From positions 1 to 62,647 of the forward strand of contig NZ_BBJM01000007.1 of NCBI RefSeq assembly GCF_000740055.1: DNA of 62,647 nt, given 5' to 3'. The position numbers and the translations under genes were made by a program. Under the pieces are notes generated by a model, which worked only from the letters and a program-made list of their open reading frames with translations, was not told the DNA's origin and did not search any database. This DNA is from Secundilactobacillus oryzae JCM 18671 (GTDB taxonomy: Bacteria; Bacillota; Bacilli; Lactobacillales; Lactobacillaceae). This document shows, piece after piece, positions 8,622 to 17,290 of this stretch; within the stretch, counting starts at the first letter, position 1; each line of letters opens with the position of its first letter.

Positions 8622-11600
8622 CGGTTTGATCAAACTCCTTTCTCAAATTGGCTAAGACTTCTTCGTCACTCAATTTTTCAATTTCATGGTAATTATTTTC
8701 TGTTAATAATGGGTCAAACTGCATCACCGATTTGTATGGTGAGAACTGCATAGCTGTCCGTTGATCCGGCCACTTGGCTGGGTTCATCGCAAGTTTGCCA
8801 GCAAAAATATCGGTTGCCGCTGATTTAATGAGACCCTCGGTATGTTGCAAGAGCCCATCCAGGTCTCCCGGACGGATGAGGCGACTCCGACTCATCGCCG
8901 AGCCATCCTTCTTTTTACCAAACGGATAGAGCGTTGAGTTCCCATAGCCAGCTTCACCCAGTCTGGTATCCAAGGTATTAATCAGGGTTGGATCATCAAC
9001 CAAGATCCCCTTATACTTTTCTTTCGCCAGCAAGGCCTCAAGAAAATCGTCATCCGTAGCAAGTTTGAAAATATCCTTGAATGAGAGCTTAGGATTCGAC
9101 AAATGTAGGTATAATGCCCCAGCTAGTTCCGCATTCTCGGTACCGGCAATTGTTGCCAAATTGCGTTTAACAGCATCCAAATAAGTCATCATTTGCATCG
9201 CCGTTCCCTGGTAGGCATCACTCAAGTTGAAATCATGAACGCTAGACTTATAGTCGACGACACCCAAGTAAGTTTTACCGTCAACCTGCATTTGATCGAT
9301 TCGGTCAATTTTGCCACGCACCTCAACCTTGCGAGCACCAGGGAGTGCAAAGGCAATCGGATCCAAACCCGTCTTAGCAGCCACGTGACCAAATAAAACC
9401 TCCGTTTGAGTTGGCCGCATTGGGGTTCGCTGACTTTGCTGATGTAACGTCGTCGCCATCCGTCGAACCGTTGCAATCAGTTGGCCCGCAATATAGGCCA
9501 TTCGGTTGGAGCTCTTCAAAATGGCAAATTGGAGGTTCGCTGGGTCATCTAAAATTTTTGTCACAATTTCATCGACTAATTCGTGAAGTTGCGAATCATC
9601 TAGTTCCGCCAAATCCAAGCGCTGATCACGCAGCATTTTAACCAGCATATCCATAGCCGCATGGAAAAATTCACCCGTGCTAGCTGGTGACAATTCAAAC
9701 ACCGGTCGCTCCTGAAGTTTTAATCCATACTTTAAGAAGTAAGCATATTGATTACTATAAAATTCTTCCAGTTTCGAAATAGAGGTATAAATGGTTTTCC
9801 CGTAAAGCGCATCAACAATTTCTGGTACCAATGACTTTGGCTCGTTTCGGTAGCTCATCCCACCAAGCAGATGTTCAGTCAGACTGTGATAGTTACTATC
9901 CTGAATCAGCGTTTGGTAAACGTACTGCCAAGCTGGTGCCAAAGCCACTTCACTCGTTCGACTTGCATCACTAACCTGCACTAAATGCCTAAGTGTTGCC
10001 CGTTTAGCACCTAAATAATGCCAAATTTCATTATCAGCAGGATCTGGCACAGCTGCATGATTTTGGATTTCAATCCCAAAGTGCTGCGCAATTCGAGCCA
10101 CATAAGGACTGAGCTGCCGTTTCTCCTCTTCATCACCGTTTGTCGAGTACGTAAAAATCAACCGTTCGCTTCCTGATACAAAGGCCAAGTAGTTTAAAAA
10201 CGGTTCGTTGTTAAGCGTGGCACTATTCGTCTCACCCAAAAATTTATCATCTGGTAACTGAATCTTTTCGCGGTCTTCGTCCGATAATAGGCGATTAGCA
10301 ACTGTCACATCCGGCATGACGTCGTCGGTTGACCCAATCATGAAAGTGACCTTGCGATTGTTCATCTGGACCATTCCGCTTTCGGAAACTGTCACCTGAT
10401 CTAACGTTGATGGAATCTGAGAGAATGTTGCCCCCTCGAATCCTGCCTGCAAAAGCGCCAAAAATTCATCCAAATTAAACGCACGATCGCCTAGGATTGC
10501 CACGTATTCATCCAGCATGTCACAGAAAGTGGTCCACGTTTGCTCAGGCTGATCCGCTTTTGCCAAATCACCTTGGTCCAGATAGGCATCTCGCCAGGAA
10601 ATCAATTGATCCTTCACGCCACTGGTCTCTAGAAATTGGTACAGAATAGCCGCAGCATCACGCCCCGTCTTAGCCGCTTTAATTCGCTTGAAAAATGGTG
10701 GGAGCGTGTCTTTTACAAGCCGGCGAATTGAATTGATTTGGGCCGCAATGGCCTCGTTCTTGGTCGTTTCAACCCCATCATCTCCCGGCATAAAGCGCGC
10801 ATATTCCCAGTCGGCGTCTTGTATCCAGCGACTGCCCTCGTAACCAACCTTCAAGACCCAGTTTTCGGTCAGTGCCAACGATTCTCTGAATTCCTGAATG
10901 GGCATAACCGTGCCGTCTTCGTTCCGTGGCAATAATAGCTCCGTTTTCAACAGCCGCATGAGATCCCGGTAACGGTAGTAATGCGCGTCCACTTCAAATA
11001 GCGCCGTCAGCAATTCCACAAACGGGTGATTTGCCATGGCGATATCGTTATCAATGAAGAACGGAATTTCCTGCATCCGAAAAATAGGGGCCAGCACATT
11101 TTGATAGCGGTCCAACTTTCGTGAAACGACTAAGAAGTCACGATAGCGATAGCCTTTCGTTGCCACCAATCGTCGCATTTCTGCCGCCATCTGGGCGACT
11201 TCCGCATACCGGTTGTCCGCACTAATAACCTCGACAGCGTTTGGTGTTTGAAAGGGCTGGGGCTTCGTCACGGACCGCCCGTTAGAAGACGTAATCCAGT
11301 AATCTTCAACTTGTTGCAAATCCGATGAGATCCGCGATTGACCCGCAACCTTATCGGGTAGCAGTTTAACTTTCGTTACCGTTGCTAGTAGTTTCAACTG
11401 TTGATAGGTTTTCTTAGACTGGCTAAATAAGCCCGGCGTCCCGCTTTCATCACGGAGCGTGGCCGCATCAACAGTCAACGCCACTTCCATGTCCGCCGCA
11501 TTGGCCATAATTTCCTGCAGCAATTTCAGCTCTTGAGCTGAGAACTGTGAAAAGCCATCAATATAAAAATGAGCATGGCTAAGGTCCTGCGTCTTTAGAA

Positions 11601-12183
11601 AGTCCGACAGCGCATTCAAAATATCCGTGTTTTCAATGTACTTATCACGCATCGCAGCATCAAATGCTCGGTAAACAATAGCTAAGTCATGTAGTTTGGC
11701 ACTCAAATCAGCACCTTTATCCTCGCCATCGTTGGCGATTTGCTCAAGGTCCTCATCGGTGATACGGCCAATTTTTAACTCCGCCAACTGCGACGCTAAT
11801 TTACTAATAAATCCTGGGCGACTAGCTTCACCTTTAAATAAAATAAGTTCGTCTGCGTGGTCAGCAATGGCCTGATAGACGATCATATTCAAACCAGCGC
11901 TAGAAATTCGGGGAATCTGGTAGTACGGGGTATTCTTCATGAAGTACCAGGCTAGTCGCGTAAACGAAAAAACCTGAACTTGGCTTTGCGCGTACTGATC
12001 AGTCGCATCAGCACGTTGCGCTAACTTTTCGAGCGCAAAAACTTCGGATTCAAACTTAATATGATTGGGAACAAGATAATAAAACTGATCGTTAGGATTT
12101 TGCTGCAGGGTTGCCCCTAAATCTTCCAATAACACTTGGCGATGGTCGCATCCCGCTTTTCCAATGATAACCTGAAATGACAT
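8608..12183 (-). CDS. rexB: ATP-dependent helicase/deoxyribonuclease subunit B (RexB)
   Basis: Partner of AddA. The 1191-aa protein starts with a degenerate P-loop (GKAGCDH, residues 8-14, lacking the usual GKT), has an inactive-helicase body, and ends with a RecB-family nuclease motif GVVDYKSSVHDF. Only two cysteines are visible in the whole protein, so the four-Cys iron-sulfur staple of Bacillus AddB is absent; this is the RexB form of Lactobacillales. First gene of the rexB-addA-Udg unit, with AAAGGGG as ribosome-binding site. Confidence 0.94.
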   Translation of the reverse strand: MSFQVIIGKAGCDHRQVLLEDLGATLQQNPNDQFYYLVPNHIKFESEVFALEKLAQRADATDQYAQSQVQVFSFTRLAWYFMKNTPYYQIPRISSAGLNMIVYQAIADHADELILFKGEASRPGFISKLASQLAELKIGRITDEDLEQIANDGEDKGADLSAKLHDLAIVYRAFDAAMRDKYIENTDILNALSDFLKTQDLSHAHFYIDGFSQFSAQELKLLQEIMANAADMEVALTVDAATLRDESGTPGLFSQSKKTYQQLKLLATVTKVKLLPDKVAGQSRISSDLQQVEDYWITSSNGRSVTKPQPFQTPNAVEVISADNRYAEVAQMAAEMRRLVATKGYRYRDFLVVSRKLDRYQNVLAPIFRMQEIPFFIDNDIAMANHPFVELLTALFEVDAHYYRYRDLMRLLKTELLLPRNEDGTVMPIQEFRESLALTENWVLKVGYEGSRWIQDADWEYARFMPGDDGVETTKNEAIAAQINSIRRLVKDTLPPFFKRIKAAKTGRDAAAILYQFLETSGVKDQLISWRDAYLDQGDLAKADQPEQTWTTFCDMLDEYVAILGDRAFNLDEFLALLQAGFEGATFSQIPSTLDQVTVSESGMVQMNNRKVTFMIGSTDDVMPDVTVANRLLSDEDREKIQLPDDKFLGETNSATLNNEPFLNYLAFVSGSERLIFTYSTNGDEEEKRQLSPYVARIAQHFGIEIQNHAAVPDPADNEIWHYLGAKRATLRHLVQVSDASRTSEVALAPAWQYVYQTLIQDSNYHSLTEHLLGGMSYRNEPKSLVPEIVDALYGKTIYTSISKLEEFYSNQYAYFLKYGLKLQERPVFELSPASTGEFFHAAMDMLVKMLRDQRLDLAELDDSQLHELVDEIVTKILDDPANLQFAILKSSNRMAYIAGQLIATVRRMATTLHQQSQRTPMRPTQTEVLFGHVAAKTGLDPIAFALPGARKVEVRGKIDRIDQMQVDGKTYLGVVDYKSSVHDFNLSDAYQGTAMQMMTYLDAVKRNLATIAGTENAELAGALYLHLSNPKLSFKDIFKLATDDDFLEALLAKEKYKGILVDDPTLINTLDTRLGEAGYGNSTLYPFGKKKDGSAMSRSRLIRPGDLDGLLQHTEGLIKSAATDIFAGKLAMNPAKWPDQRTAMQFSPYKSVMQFDPLLTENNYHEIEKLSDEEVLANLRKEFDQTDGRH

Positions 12184-12359
12184 TAACGCTGTTCCCCTTT
12201 CGTGAATTGATTTCTGTCACCATTTTACTGGTTTTACCCATCAAATACTAGCTAACTTGAACATCCGTTCTAGTGATAAATTCGAAAAAAATCCCACCAT
12301 CCACGTTTGGAAAGGTTAGAATATGATTAGAACATTTTAAGACTGATGAGGTGGTTTGC

Positions 12360-13502
12360 ATGAACAAACAAGAAAAAATTGAAATTCTCCAAGATTTAGT
12401 GAAAATCGATTCCCAAAATAACCACGAGGCTCAAGTTGCACACTACCTGCAAAATCTTTTTGAGGCCCATAACATTAAGGCCACCATTTCCGAGTACGCG
12501 CCTGATCGGGCTAACTTAGTTGCCGAAATCGGTAATCCAAGTAGCGACCAAGTGTTAGCCTTTGCCGGCCATCTCGATACGGTATCCGTTGGCGACCGTG
12601 ACCTTTGGACTTACCCACCATTGGCAGCTGAAATTCATGATTCCAAACTCTATGGCCGCGGGAGCGCCGACATGAAAAGTGGTTTGGCGGCCATGGTCAT
12701 TGCGATGATCGAACTAAACGAGAACGTCGCCCCATTAAAGGGTCGCATTCGCTTCATCGGAACGGTTGGCGAAGAAAATGGTGCCATGGGGTCACGCGAC
12801 CTCACCATCGACGGCATCGCCGATGATTTATCCGGGATGGTCCTTGGCGAGCCGACAAGCGGTCGCGTCGTTTACGCCCATAACGGTTCACTGAATTACA
12901 CCGTTTCTTCAACTGGAAAAAGCGTGCATAGTTCAATGCCCGAACAAGGTGTTAACGCACTGACCAACCTGGTTCAATTCGTGAATGCGGAGGCCACCCT
13001 GTTTGACGATGTGGCATCGAGCCCGGAAGTTGGTCCCCTGGTGCACAGCGTTACCATTTTTCATAGTGGCGATCAAGTTAACAGCATCCCCGGTAGCGCA
13101 ACGTTACAAGGGAACATTCGACCCATTCCCGAATTCGATAACCAGGCCGTTATTGACCGTTTGAACCAAGCCGTCGATCAATTAAACGAGGCCCCCAACA
13201 TGGATCTCAAATTGACCATCAACTACAGTTTCAAGCCCGTCATCAGTCAGGCCGATTCCCCTTTCGTACAACAAATTAAGCACATCTCCGATTCAGTTCT
13301 CGGCTCAGAGGCCCCGCTAGCCGTCATCCATGGTGCTACTGATGCATCTGAATATACAAAGTCTGCTAACCAGTTTCCACTCGTGGTCTTGGGTGCTGGC
13401 TCCTGGAATGCCGCTCACCGAATCGATGAAAACGTTGCGTTAGATAATTACTTGGCAGTTCTTGAAATTTATAAGCAAATTGCCTTGAAAGTGTTGGGAT
13501 AA
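12360..13502 (+). CDS. ArgE/DapE family (M20) deacylase
   Basis: Zinc-dependent amidohydrolase of the M20 family, about 380 aa. The metal and catalytic sequence is intact: FAGHLDTV (His, Asp), GRGSADMKSG (bridging Asp), VGEENGAMGS (general base Glu plus ligand Glu), LGEPTS and a C-terminal AAHRIDEN (His ligand). Often annotated as succinyl-diaminopimelate desuccinylase in lactobacilli, but acyl-arginine/ornithine or dipeptide substrates are equally possible. Start is ATG 12360 after GAGGTGG; a GTG at 12351 lies within the ribosome-binding site. Monocistronic, divergent from rexB. Confidence 0.9.
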   Translation: MNKQEKIEILQDLVKIDSQNNHEAQVAHYLQNLFEAHNIKATISEYAPDRANLVAEIGNPSSDQVLAFAGHLDTVSVGDRDLWTYPPLAAEIHDSKLYGRGSADMKSGLAAMVIAMIELNENVAPLKGRIRFIGTVGEENGAMGSRDLTIDGIADDLSGMVLGEPTSGRVVYAHNGSLNYTVSSTGKSVHSSMPEQGVNALTNLVQFVNAEATLFDDVASSPEVGPLVHSVTIFHSGDQVNSIPGSATLQGNIRPIPEFDNQAVIDRLNQAVDQLNEAPNMDLKLTINYSFKPVISQADSPFVQQIKHISDSVLGSEAPLAVIHGATDASEYTKSANQFPLVVLGAGSWNAAHRIDENVALDNYLAVLEIYKQIALKVLG

Positions 13503-13503
13503 A

Positions 13504-13538
13504 AATAAGGTTTCGCCGTTTGGCGAAACCTTATTTTT
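13504..13538. terminator. Bidirectional terminator between the M20 deacylase and thiE
   Basis: Perfect 14-bp stem (13504-13517 with 13522-13535) and GTTT loop. A U-run follows on both strands, serving both convergent genes. Confidence 0.93.
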
Positions 13539-14183
13539 TTACGCTTCCTTCATTTTCTTAACCGTTCTAGCCACATCATCACTGTGCGTAATCATCGAAA
13601 TGACCGCTGACCCGGCAGCACCCGTAGCACTCACATCCGATAAATCAGCTTCAGTAATACCGCCAATCGCCACAATCGGGCGGTCAGTCGCTTCAACCAG
13701 TTTTGTTAATCCCGCCAGCCCAATGACTGGATCGGCATCCGCCTTGGAGCCGGTTGGAAAAATCGGGCCACAACCATAATAGGCAATCCCCGCAATTTGA
13801 TTGGCTTTTTCAATCTCTGCTAGATTCGAACAGGAATAACCAACAAATAACTTCCCAGCTACCCGCTCGAGTACTGCTTGAATTTGTTCGTCAGATTGAC
13901 CGACATGGATACCATCCGCTTGAACGGCCAGCGCTAAGTCGACATCGTCATCCACGATAAATGGAATTCCCGCTTCCTGGCACAATTGCCGTAATTCACC
14001 AGCAACTGCCAGCCGTGACGTCTTATCGAGCGTTGATTTTGGCCCTTTGTCGCGTAATTGAAAAGCGGTAATACCAGCTTGAATGGCGCTCTCGACCGTG
14101 GTTATCAAATCGCCAGCTGGCAAATCTTGTGTACCACACACGAAGTAAGCCTTCAGTTGTGATTGGTTAAATGGAATTTTCAT
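13539..14183 (-). CDS. thiE: Thiamine-phosphate synthase
   Basis: Joins HMP pyrophosphate and HET phosphate to thiamine phosphate. The 214-aa TIM barrel shows FQLRDKG, IVDDDVDLALAVQADGIHVGQSD (diphosphate and Mg ligands), GPIFPTGSKADA and VAIGGI. Its first 17 nt overlap the end of the broken thiD, so it is the last gene of the thiM-thiD-thiE operon under the TPP riboswitch. The reading frame is intact, but without functional ThiD its HMP-PP supply would depend on another kinase. Confidence 0.93.
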   Translation of the reverse strand: MKIPFNQSQLKAYFVCGTQDLPAGDLITTVESAIQAGITAFQLRDKGPKSTLDKTSRLAVAGELRQLCQEAGIPFIVDDDVDLALAVQADGIHVGQSDEQIQAVLERVAGKLFVGYSCSNLAEIEKANQIAGIAYYGCGPIFPTGSKADADPVIGLAGLTKLVEATDRPIVAIGGITEADLSDVSATGAAGSAVISMITHSDDVARTVKKMKEA

Positions 14184-14990
14184 CTTCTGCCACCTTTCGA
14201 TAAGCCCAGTGATTCAACGGGCTATGACCGTGTCCAACCTGAATTTCATCCTGGATGGCCGCTTCAACGTAGCGTTTGCCGATGTGAATGGCCTCCGCCA
14301 TTGTGCGCCCCTTTGCTAATTCTGAAGTAATGCACGAAGAGAGTGTGTCTCCGGTCCCGTGGGTTCGGATAGTAGCCACTCGAGGTGCGGAGACCCAAAA
14401 CGTTTCACCAGATGCCAACAGCGCTAAATCACGTACCTCGTCACTATCGCCGTGCCCGCCTTTAATTAAGACGTTTTGGGCACCTTTGGCCTGAAGTCGG
14501 TGCGCCGCTTCAGCCATATCTGCTTCTGAGGTAATTGTCATCCCCGCCAAACGCTCCGCTTCTGGTAAATTCGGGGTGACCAAGGTTGCCAACGGAATCA
14601 GTTCATCAGCAACCACTTGAATAGCGTCCTCTGCCAATAACGTAGCCCCGCCTTTGGCAATCATGACCGGGTCAACGACTAGCGGACCTAAATCGTATTT
14701 TTTCAAATTGTTCACGACAATTCGTACGTGTTCAGCATCCCGGTTTTACAGGCGCGAATTTTTAAATCCGCCGCAACAGATGCAAATTGCTCGTTGATTA
14801 ATTTTTCGGGAAGCGCCATGAAGTCCTGAACACCCAGTGTATTTTGCGCTGTCACAGCGACAATTACCGCAGCCGCAAAAGTGTGACGCTCCTACATTAT
14901 TTTAATATCGGCCATCACCCCGGCACCACCACCGGAATCCGTTCCAGCAATGGTTAAGGTTTGGGGAAACTCATTAATTTCACTCATCAT
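14167..14990 (-). pseudogene. thiD: Hydroxymethylpyrimidine/phosphomethylpyrimidine kinase, disrupted
   Basis: The reading frame opens at ATG 14990/14987 right after thiM and encodes the expected N-terminus (LTIAGTDSGGGAGVMADIKIM). It stops at a TAG (14892-14894) where homologs usually have Gln (MQERHTF; here M-stop-ERHTF). The frame continues as good ThiD sequence through VTAQNTLGVQDF and KTGML, then shifts near 14730-14738, after which VRIVVNNLKKYDLGPLVVDPVM and the rest run open to 14167. Two independent lesions make full-length ThiD impossible without suppression or recoding. A GTG-initiated 182-aa C-terminal ORF (14715-14167) remains but lacks the substrate-binding N-terminus. A sequencing error could explain one lesion but hardly both. 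Confidence 0.88.
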
Positions 14991-15001
14991 CTATCCGTCC
15001 T

Positions 15002-15790
15002 TTACTCGTAGTCCGCTACTGCTTCTATTTCTTGAGTCGTTACCAAATGGAGTTGATCCATCAATTTCACCGTAAAGGTTCCCGGTAATTCGGCACCAAT
15101 CGCCTCAGCCACCAATTGACCGGTTGTTCCAAAAACGAGGCATGCCGTTTGTGCAGCTTCAAAAGCATCATCAGTGACTGCCGCAAAGGCGCCCACGATA
15201 CTGGAAAGCATATCTCCCGAACCAACGTGTAGCTGAAACAGTGGCGTTCCGTTTTTAACAGTCACCACCGTGGTGCCATCCGTAATGAAATCAGTCGGCC
15301 CGCTTAAAATGACCACGCAGTTGTGTTTCAACGCGGCGGAACGGGCAATGGCCTTCAAGTCGCCTTGACCTTCGCCAGCATCAATTCCCTTTGCCGCCCA
15401 CTGAATTCCGGCCAGCGCTGCAATTTCACCCGCGTTTCCGCGAATCACACTAACCTGAAAATCACGAAGTAACGATTGGGCAACTCCCAAACGATAAGCC
15501 ACCGCTCCGACAGCAACAGGATCCAAAATAACCGGCTTCCCATACTGATTGGCTAGTTGGCCCATTTTACGAACGTGCGCCACCTGGTCTTGAGTGAAAG
15601 CCCCTAAGTTGAGCGCCACCGCTCCGCTCATTTTGACCATCGCTTCCGTTTTGGCAATTTCTTCCGACATGATGGGTGAGGCTCCAATCGCATTAATACC
15701 ATTCGCCACGTCTTGCACCGTCACAAAGTTGGAAACATTCAGGACGATGGGATTCTGGGCGCGCAACTCGTTTAGCAGGGATAGTTTCAT
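15002..15790 (-). CDS. thiM: Hydroxyethylthiazole kinase
   Basis: Phosphorylates salvaged thiazole alcohol for thiamine synthesis. The 262-aa protein has the ribokinase-like pattern NPIVLNVSNFVTVQDVANG, LDPVAVGA, IRGNAGEI and the VGSGDMLSS anion-hole/catalytic motif (Cys of other ThiMs is replaced by Asp-Met-Leu context GSGD-M). Start ATG 15790 follows GAGGAGG; a longer open frame to 15883 is spurious because it runs through the riboswitch terminator. First gene of the operon. Confidence 0.93.
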   Translation of the reverse strand: MKLSLLNELRAQNPIVLNVSNFVTVQDVANGINAIGASPIMSEEIAKTEAMVKMSGAVALNLGAFTQDQVAHVRKMGQLANQYGKPVILDPVAVGAVAYRLGVAQSLLRDFQVSVIRGNAGEIAALAGIQWAAKGIDAGEGQGDLKAIARSAALKHNCVVILSGPTDFITDGTTVVTVKNGTPLFQLHVGSGDMLSSIVGAFAAVTDDAFEAAQTACLVFGTTGQLVAEAIGAELPGTFTVKLMDQLHLVTTQEIEAVADYE

Positions 15791-15808
15791 GGGAATCCTC
15801 CTCAAAAA

Positions 15809-15848
15809 TAAAAAAATAGGGTCGCCACCCCGCATAGGATGACGGCCC
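15809..15848 (-). terminator. Intrinsic terminator of the TPP riboswitch
   Basis: Minus-strand stem of 12 positions (15837-15848 with 15819-15830, one mismatch and two G-U pairs) followed by TATTTTTTTATTTTT. It lies between the aptamer and thiM, so TPP binding most likely promotes transcription termination. Confidence 0.82.
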
Positions 15849-15866
15849 AATTCATCGCCGTTCATT

Positions 15867-15950
15867 AACACGTTCCTACGCAAGTGTGAACTTACAGGTT
15901 CAAAGGGTTTGTCAAAAACATCTCAGCCCACATGGGGCACCCCTCGTGTT
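15867..15950 (-). ncRNA. TPP riboswitch (THI element) aptamer
   Basis: Minus-strand hallmarks are in order: P1 strand AACACG, GGGGTGC, GCTGAGA, ACCCTTTGAACCTG, GCGTAGGAA and closing P1 strand CGTGTT. This is the standard thi-box layout and sits directly upstream of thiM-thiD-thiE. Confidence 0.95.
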
Positions 15951-15962
15951 TTATCTAGTCTA

Positions 15963-15991
15963 ATCATAATGGTTTAATTTGGAAGCGTCAA
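15963..15991 (-). promoter_or_regulatory. Promoter of the thiMDE operon
   Basis: TTGACG (15986-15991), 17-nt spacer, TATGAT (15963-15968) on the minus strand, about 10 nt upstream of the aptamer P1. Confidence 0.85.
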
Positions 15992-15992
15992 C

Positions 15993-16029
15993 AAAGAAAG
16001 GAGCCGTACCAAATTTCGGCACAACTCCC
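15993..16029 (-). terminator. Terminator after the polysaccharide deacetylase
   Basis: Eleven-bp minus-strand stem (16019-16029 with 16000-16010, with G-U pairs), then TTTCTTTGTT. It overlaps the start of the thi promoter region. Confidence 0.75.
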
Positions 16030-16061
16030 TATCCTATTGATTAAAGGGTTCAGGAAGCAAT

Positions 16062-16823
16062 CTACTTCCGATAATCCCCATACCCAAAGTACTGGTATCC
16101 TGGTTTCAAATTATTGTTGAATTGCTTATCCAGTGGAACGAACACGTAGCCCTTGGCCCGCAAGCGGTTAATGATGCTAGGTACCGCCTGAATCGACGTC
16201 TTGTGAATATCGTGCATCAAAATAATGGAGCGTCCATGCGTCGTTGCCACAACGTGATTAGCTGTTTTAGCTGCGTTTAGATAAGACCAATCGAGGGAAT
16301 CCACATTCCACTGAATGATTGGACGGTTAAACGCTTTAATCTCAGTGTGGGTAATGGCGCCATATGGTGGCCGAATGTACTTTGGCTTGACTCCGGTCGC
16401 TTTGTAAATGGCCTTATCAGTCCGACTAATTTGACTCTTTGCCGCACTTAACGACATGTTTGCAAGATCCGGGTGATTCCACGAATGATTGCCAATCGTG
16501 TGTCCATACTTCAAAACGAGTCGTGAGGTTGCTGGACTAGCCTTCACCATGTAGCCCACTTCAAAGAAGGTGGCCGGAACGTTATACTTTTTCAAAATCT
16601 TCAGCAGTTTAGGCGTCAACGATGGGCTTGGCCCATCATCAAAGGTCAAACTGACATACTTCTTTGCGTAACCTACCGTTCGGTGTTGAAATCCCTGATT
16701 AATTTCAACAGGTTGCGGGGTGACGTTTGCCGAAACTGGCTGTTGATCGCTAATCACCATAAGTCCAAATCCGGTTGCTAACAACGCGATGAAACGTTTT
16801 TCAAGCTTTGTCACTTTTAACAT
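16062..16823 (-). CDS. Secreted polysaccharide (peptidoglycan/chitin-type) deacetylase, NodB domain
   Basis: Carbohydrate esterase family 4 enzyme removing N-acetyl groups from cell-wall glycans. A signal peptide or membrane anchor spans about residues 9-32 (hydrophobic core, VSANV cleavage-like site). The NodB motifs are complete: TFDDGP (Asp62, Asp63), HSWNHP (His113, His117), RPPYG (Arg151), W-x-VDSLDW and ILMHDIH (His204). The short form (253 aa) lacks extra domains. Exact glycan unknown; peptidoglycan is likeliest, where it would lower lysozyme sensitivity. Confidence 0.92.
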   Translation of the reverse strand: MLKVTKLEKRFIALLATGFGLMVISDQQPVSANVTPQPVEINQGFQHRTVGYAKKYVSLTFDDGPSPSLTPKLLKILKKYNVPATFFEVGYMVKASPATSRLVLKYGHTIGNHSWNHPDLANMSLSAAKSQISRTDKAIYKATGVKPKYIRPPYGAITHTEIKAFNRPIIQWNVDSLDWSYLNAAKTANHVVATTHGRSIILMHDIHKTSIQAVPSIINRLRAKGYVFVPLDKQFNNNLKPGYQYFGYGDYRK

Positions 16824-16869
16824 AAGAAGTACCTCCCCACAGGGTAACTAATCTGCCCGCTATTTAATT

Positions 16870-17220
16870 TTAGAGTTCATTCGTACGTAAACGATTCTCC
16901 CTCAAAACGTCATTCGTACAAATTTCGAGCTCTTGAAGCACCTCGGGATCGCTTGGGTTTGTCGCTGCGGCGTTTTCGGCCAGTGCCCAACGCGCCAGAT
17001 TATCCGTAATCGGCACGATGTCCTGGGCAATCGTCATTTCCGCTTGGTCCTGATGTGCTTTTTTAATAATTTGAAAACTATCATAATCCGTAATCAGCCT
17101 AAGAGTCGCTTGTTTGCCATGTTCTACCGACTTAAAAATCACAAAATGAGACTTTTGATTCGCTTCACTTATTCGCTGTTTGACGAGTTCCAATTGTTCT
17201 CGATTGGTCGTCATCGCCAT
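16870..17220 (-). CDS. Small hypothetical protein
   Basis: A 116-aa soluble, mainly helical product that I do not recognise. The first half (residues 10-60) alternates basic helix and strand, the second half is acidic and Ala/Asn-rich. The ribosome-binding site AGGAGGTG precedes it well, with ATG codons at residues 1 and 3. It lies 70 nt downstream of proA on the same strand with no terminator between, so it may be the last gene of the proBA transcript. A cre-like element (17270-17283) sits in the gap. Confidence 0.7.
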   Translation of the reverse strand: MAMTTNREQLELVKQRISEANQKSHFVIFKSVEHGKQATLRLITDYDSFQIIKKAHQDQAEMTIAQDIVPITDNLARWALAENAAATNPSDPEVLQELEICTNDVLRENRLRTNEL

Positions 17221-17290
17221 GCCCAGGTCACCTCCTATTCATAAGGTTATTTTACCAGCTTTATCGAAATGTAAGCGCTAAAATGACTCG

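Noticed and set aside
15791-15883. N-terminal extension of thiM by 31 codons
   Set aside because: It would translate through the riboswitch terminator; the good ribosome-binding site is at the shorter start.
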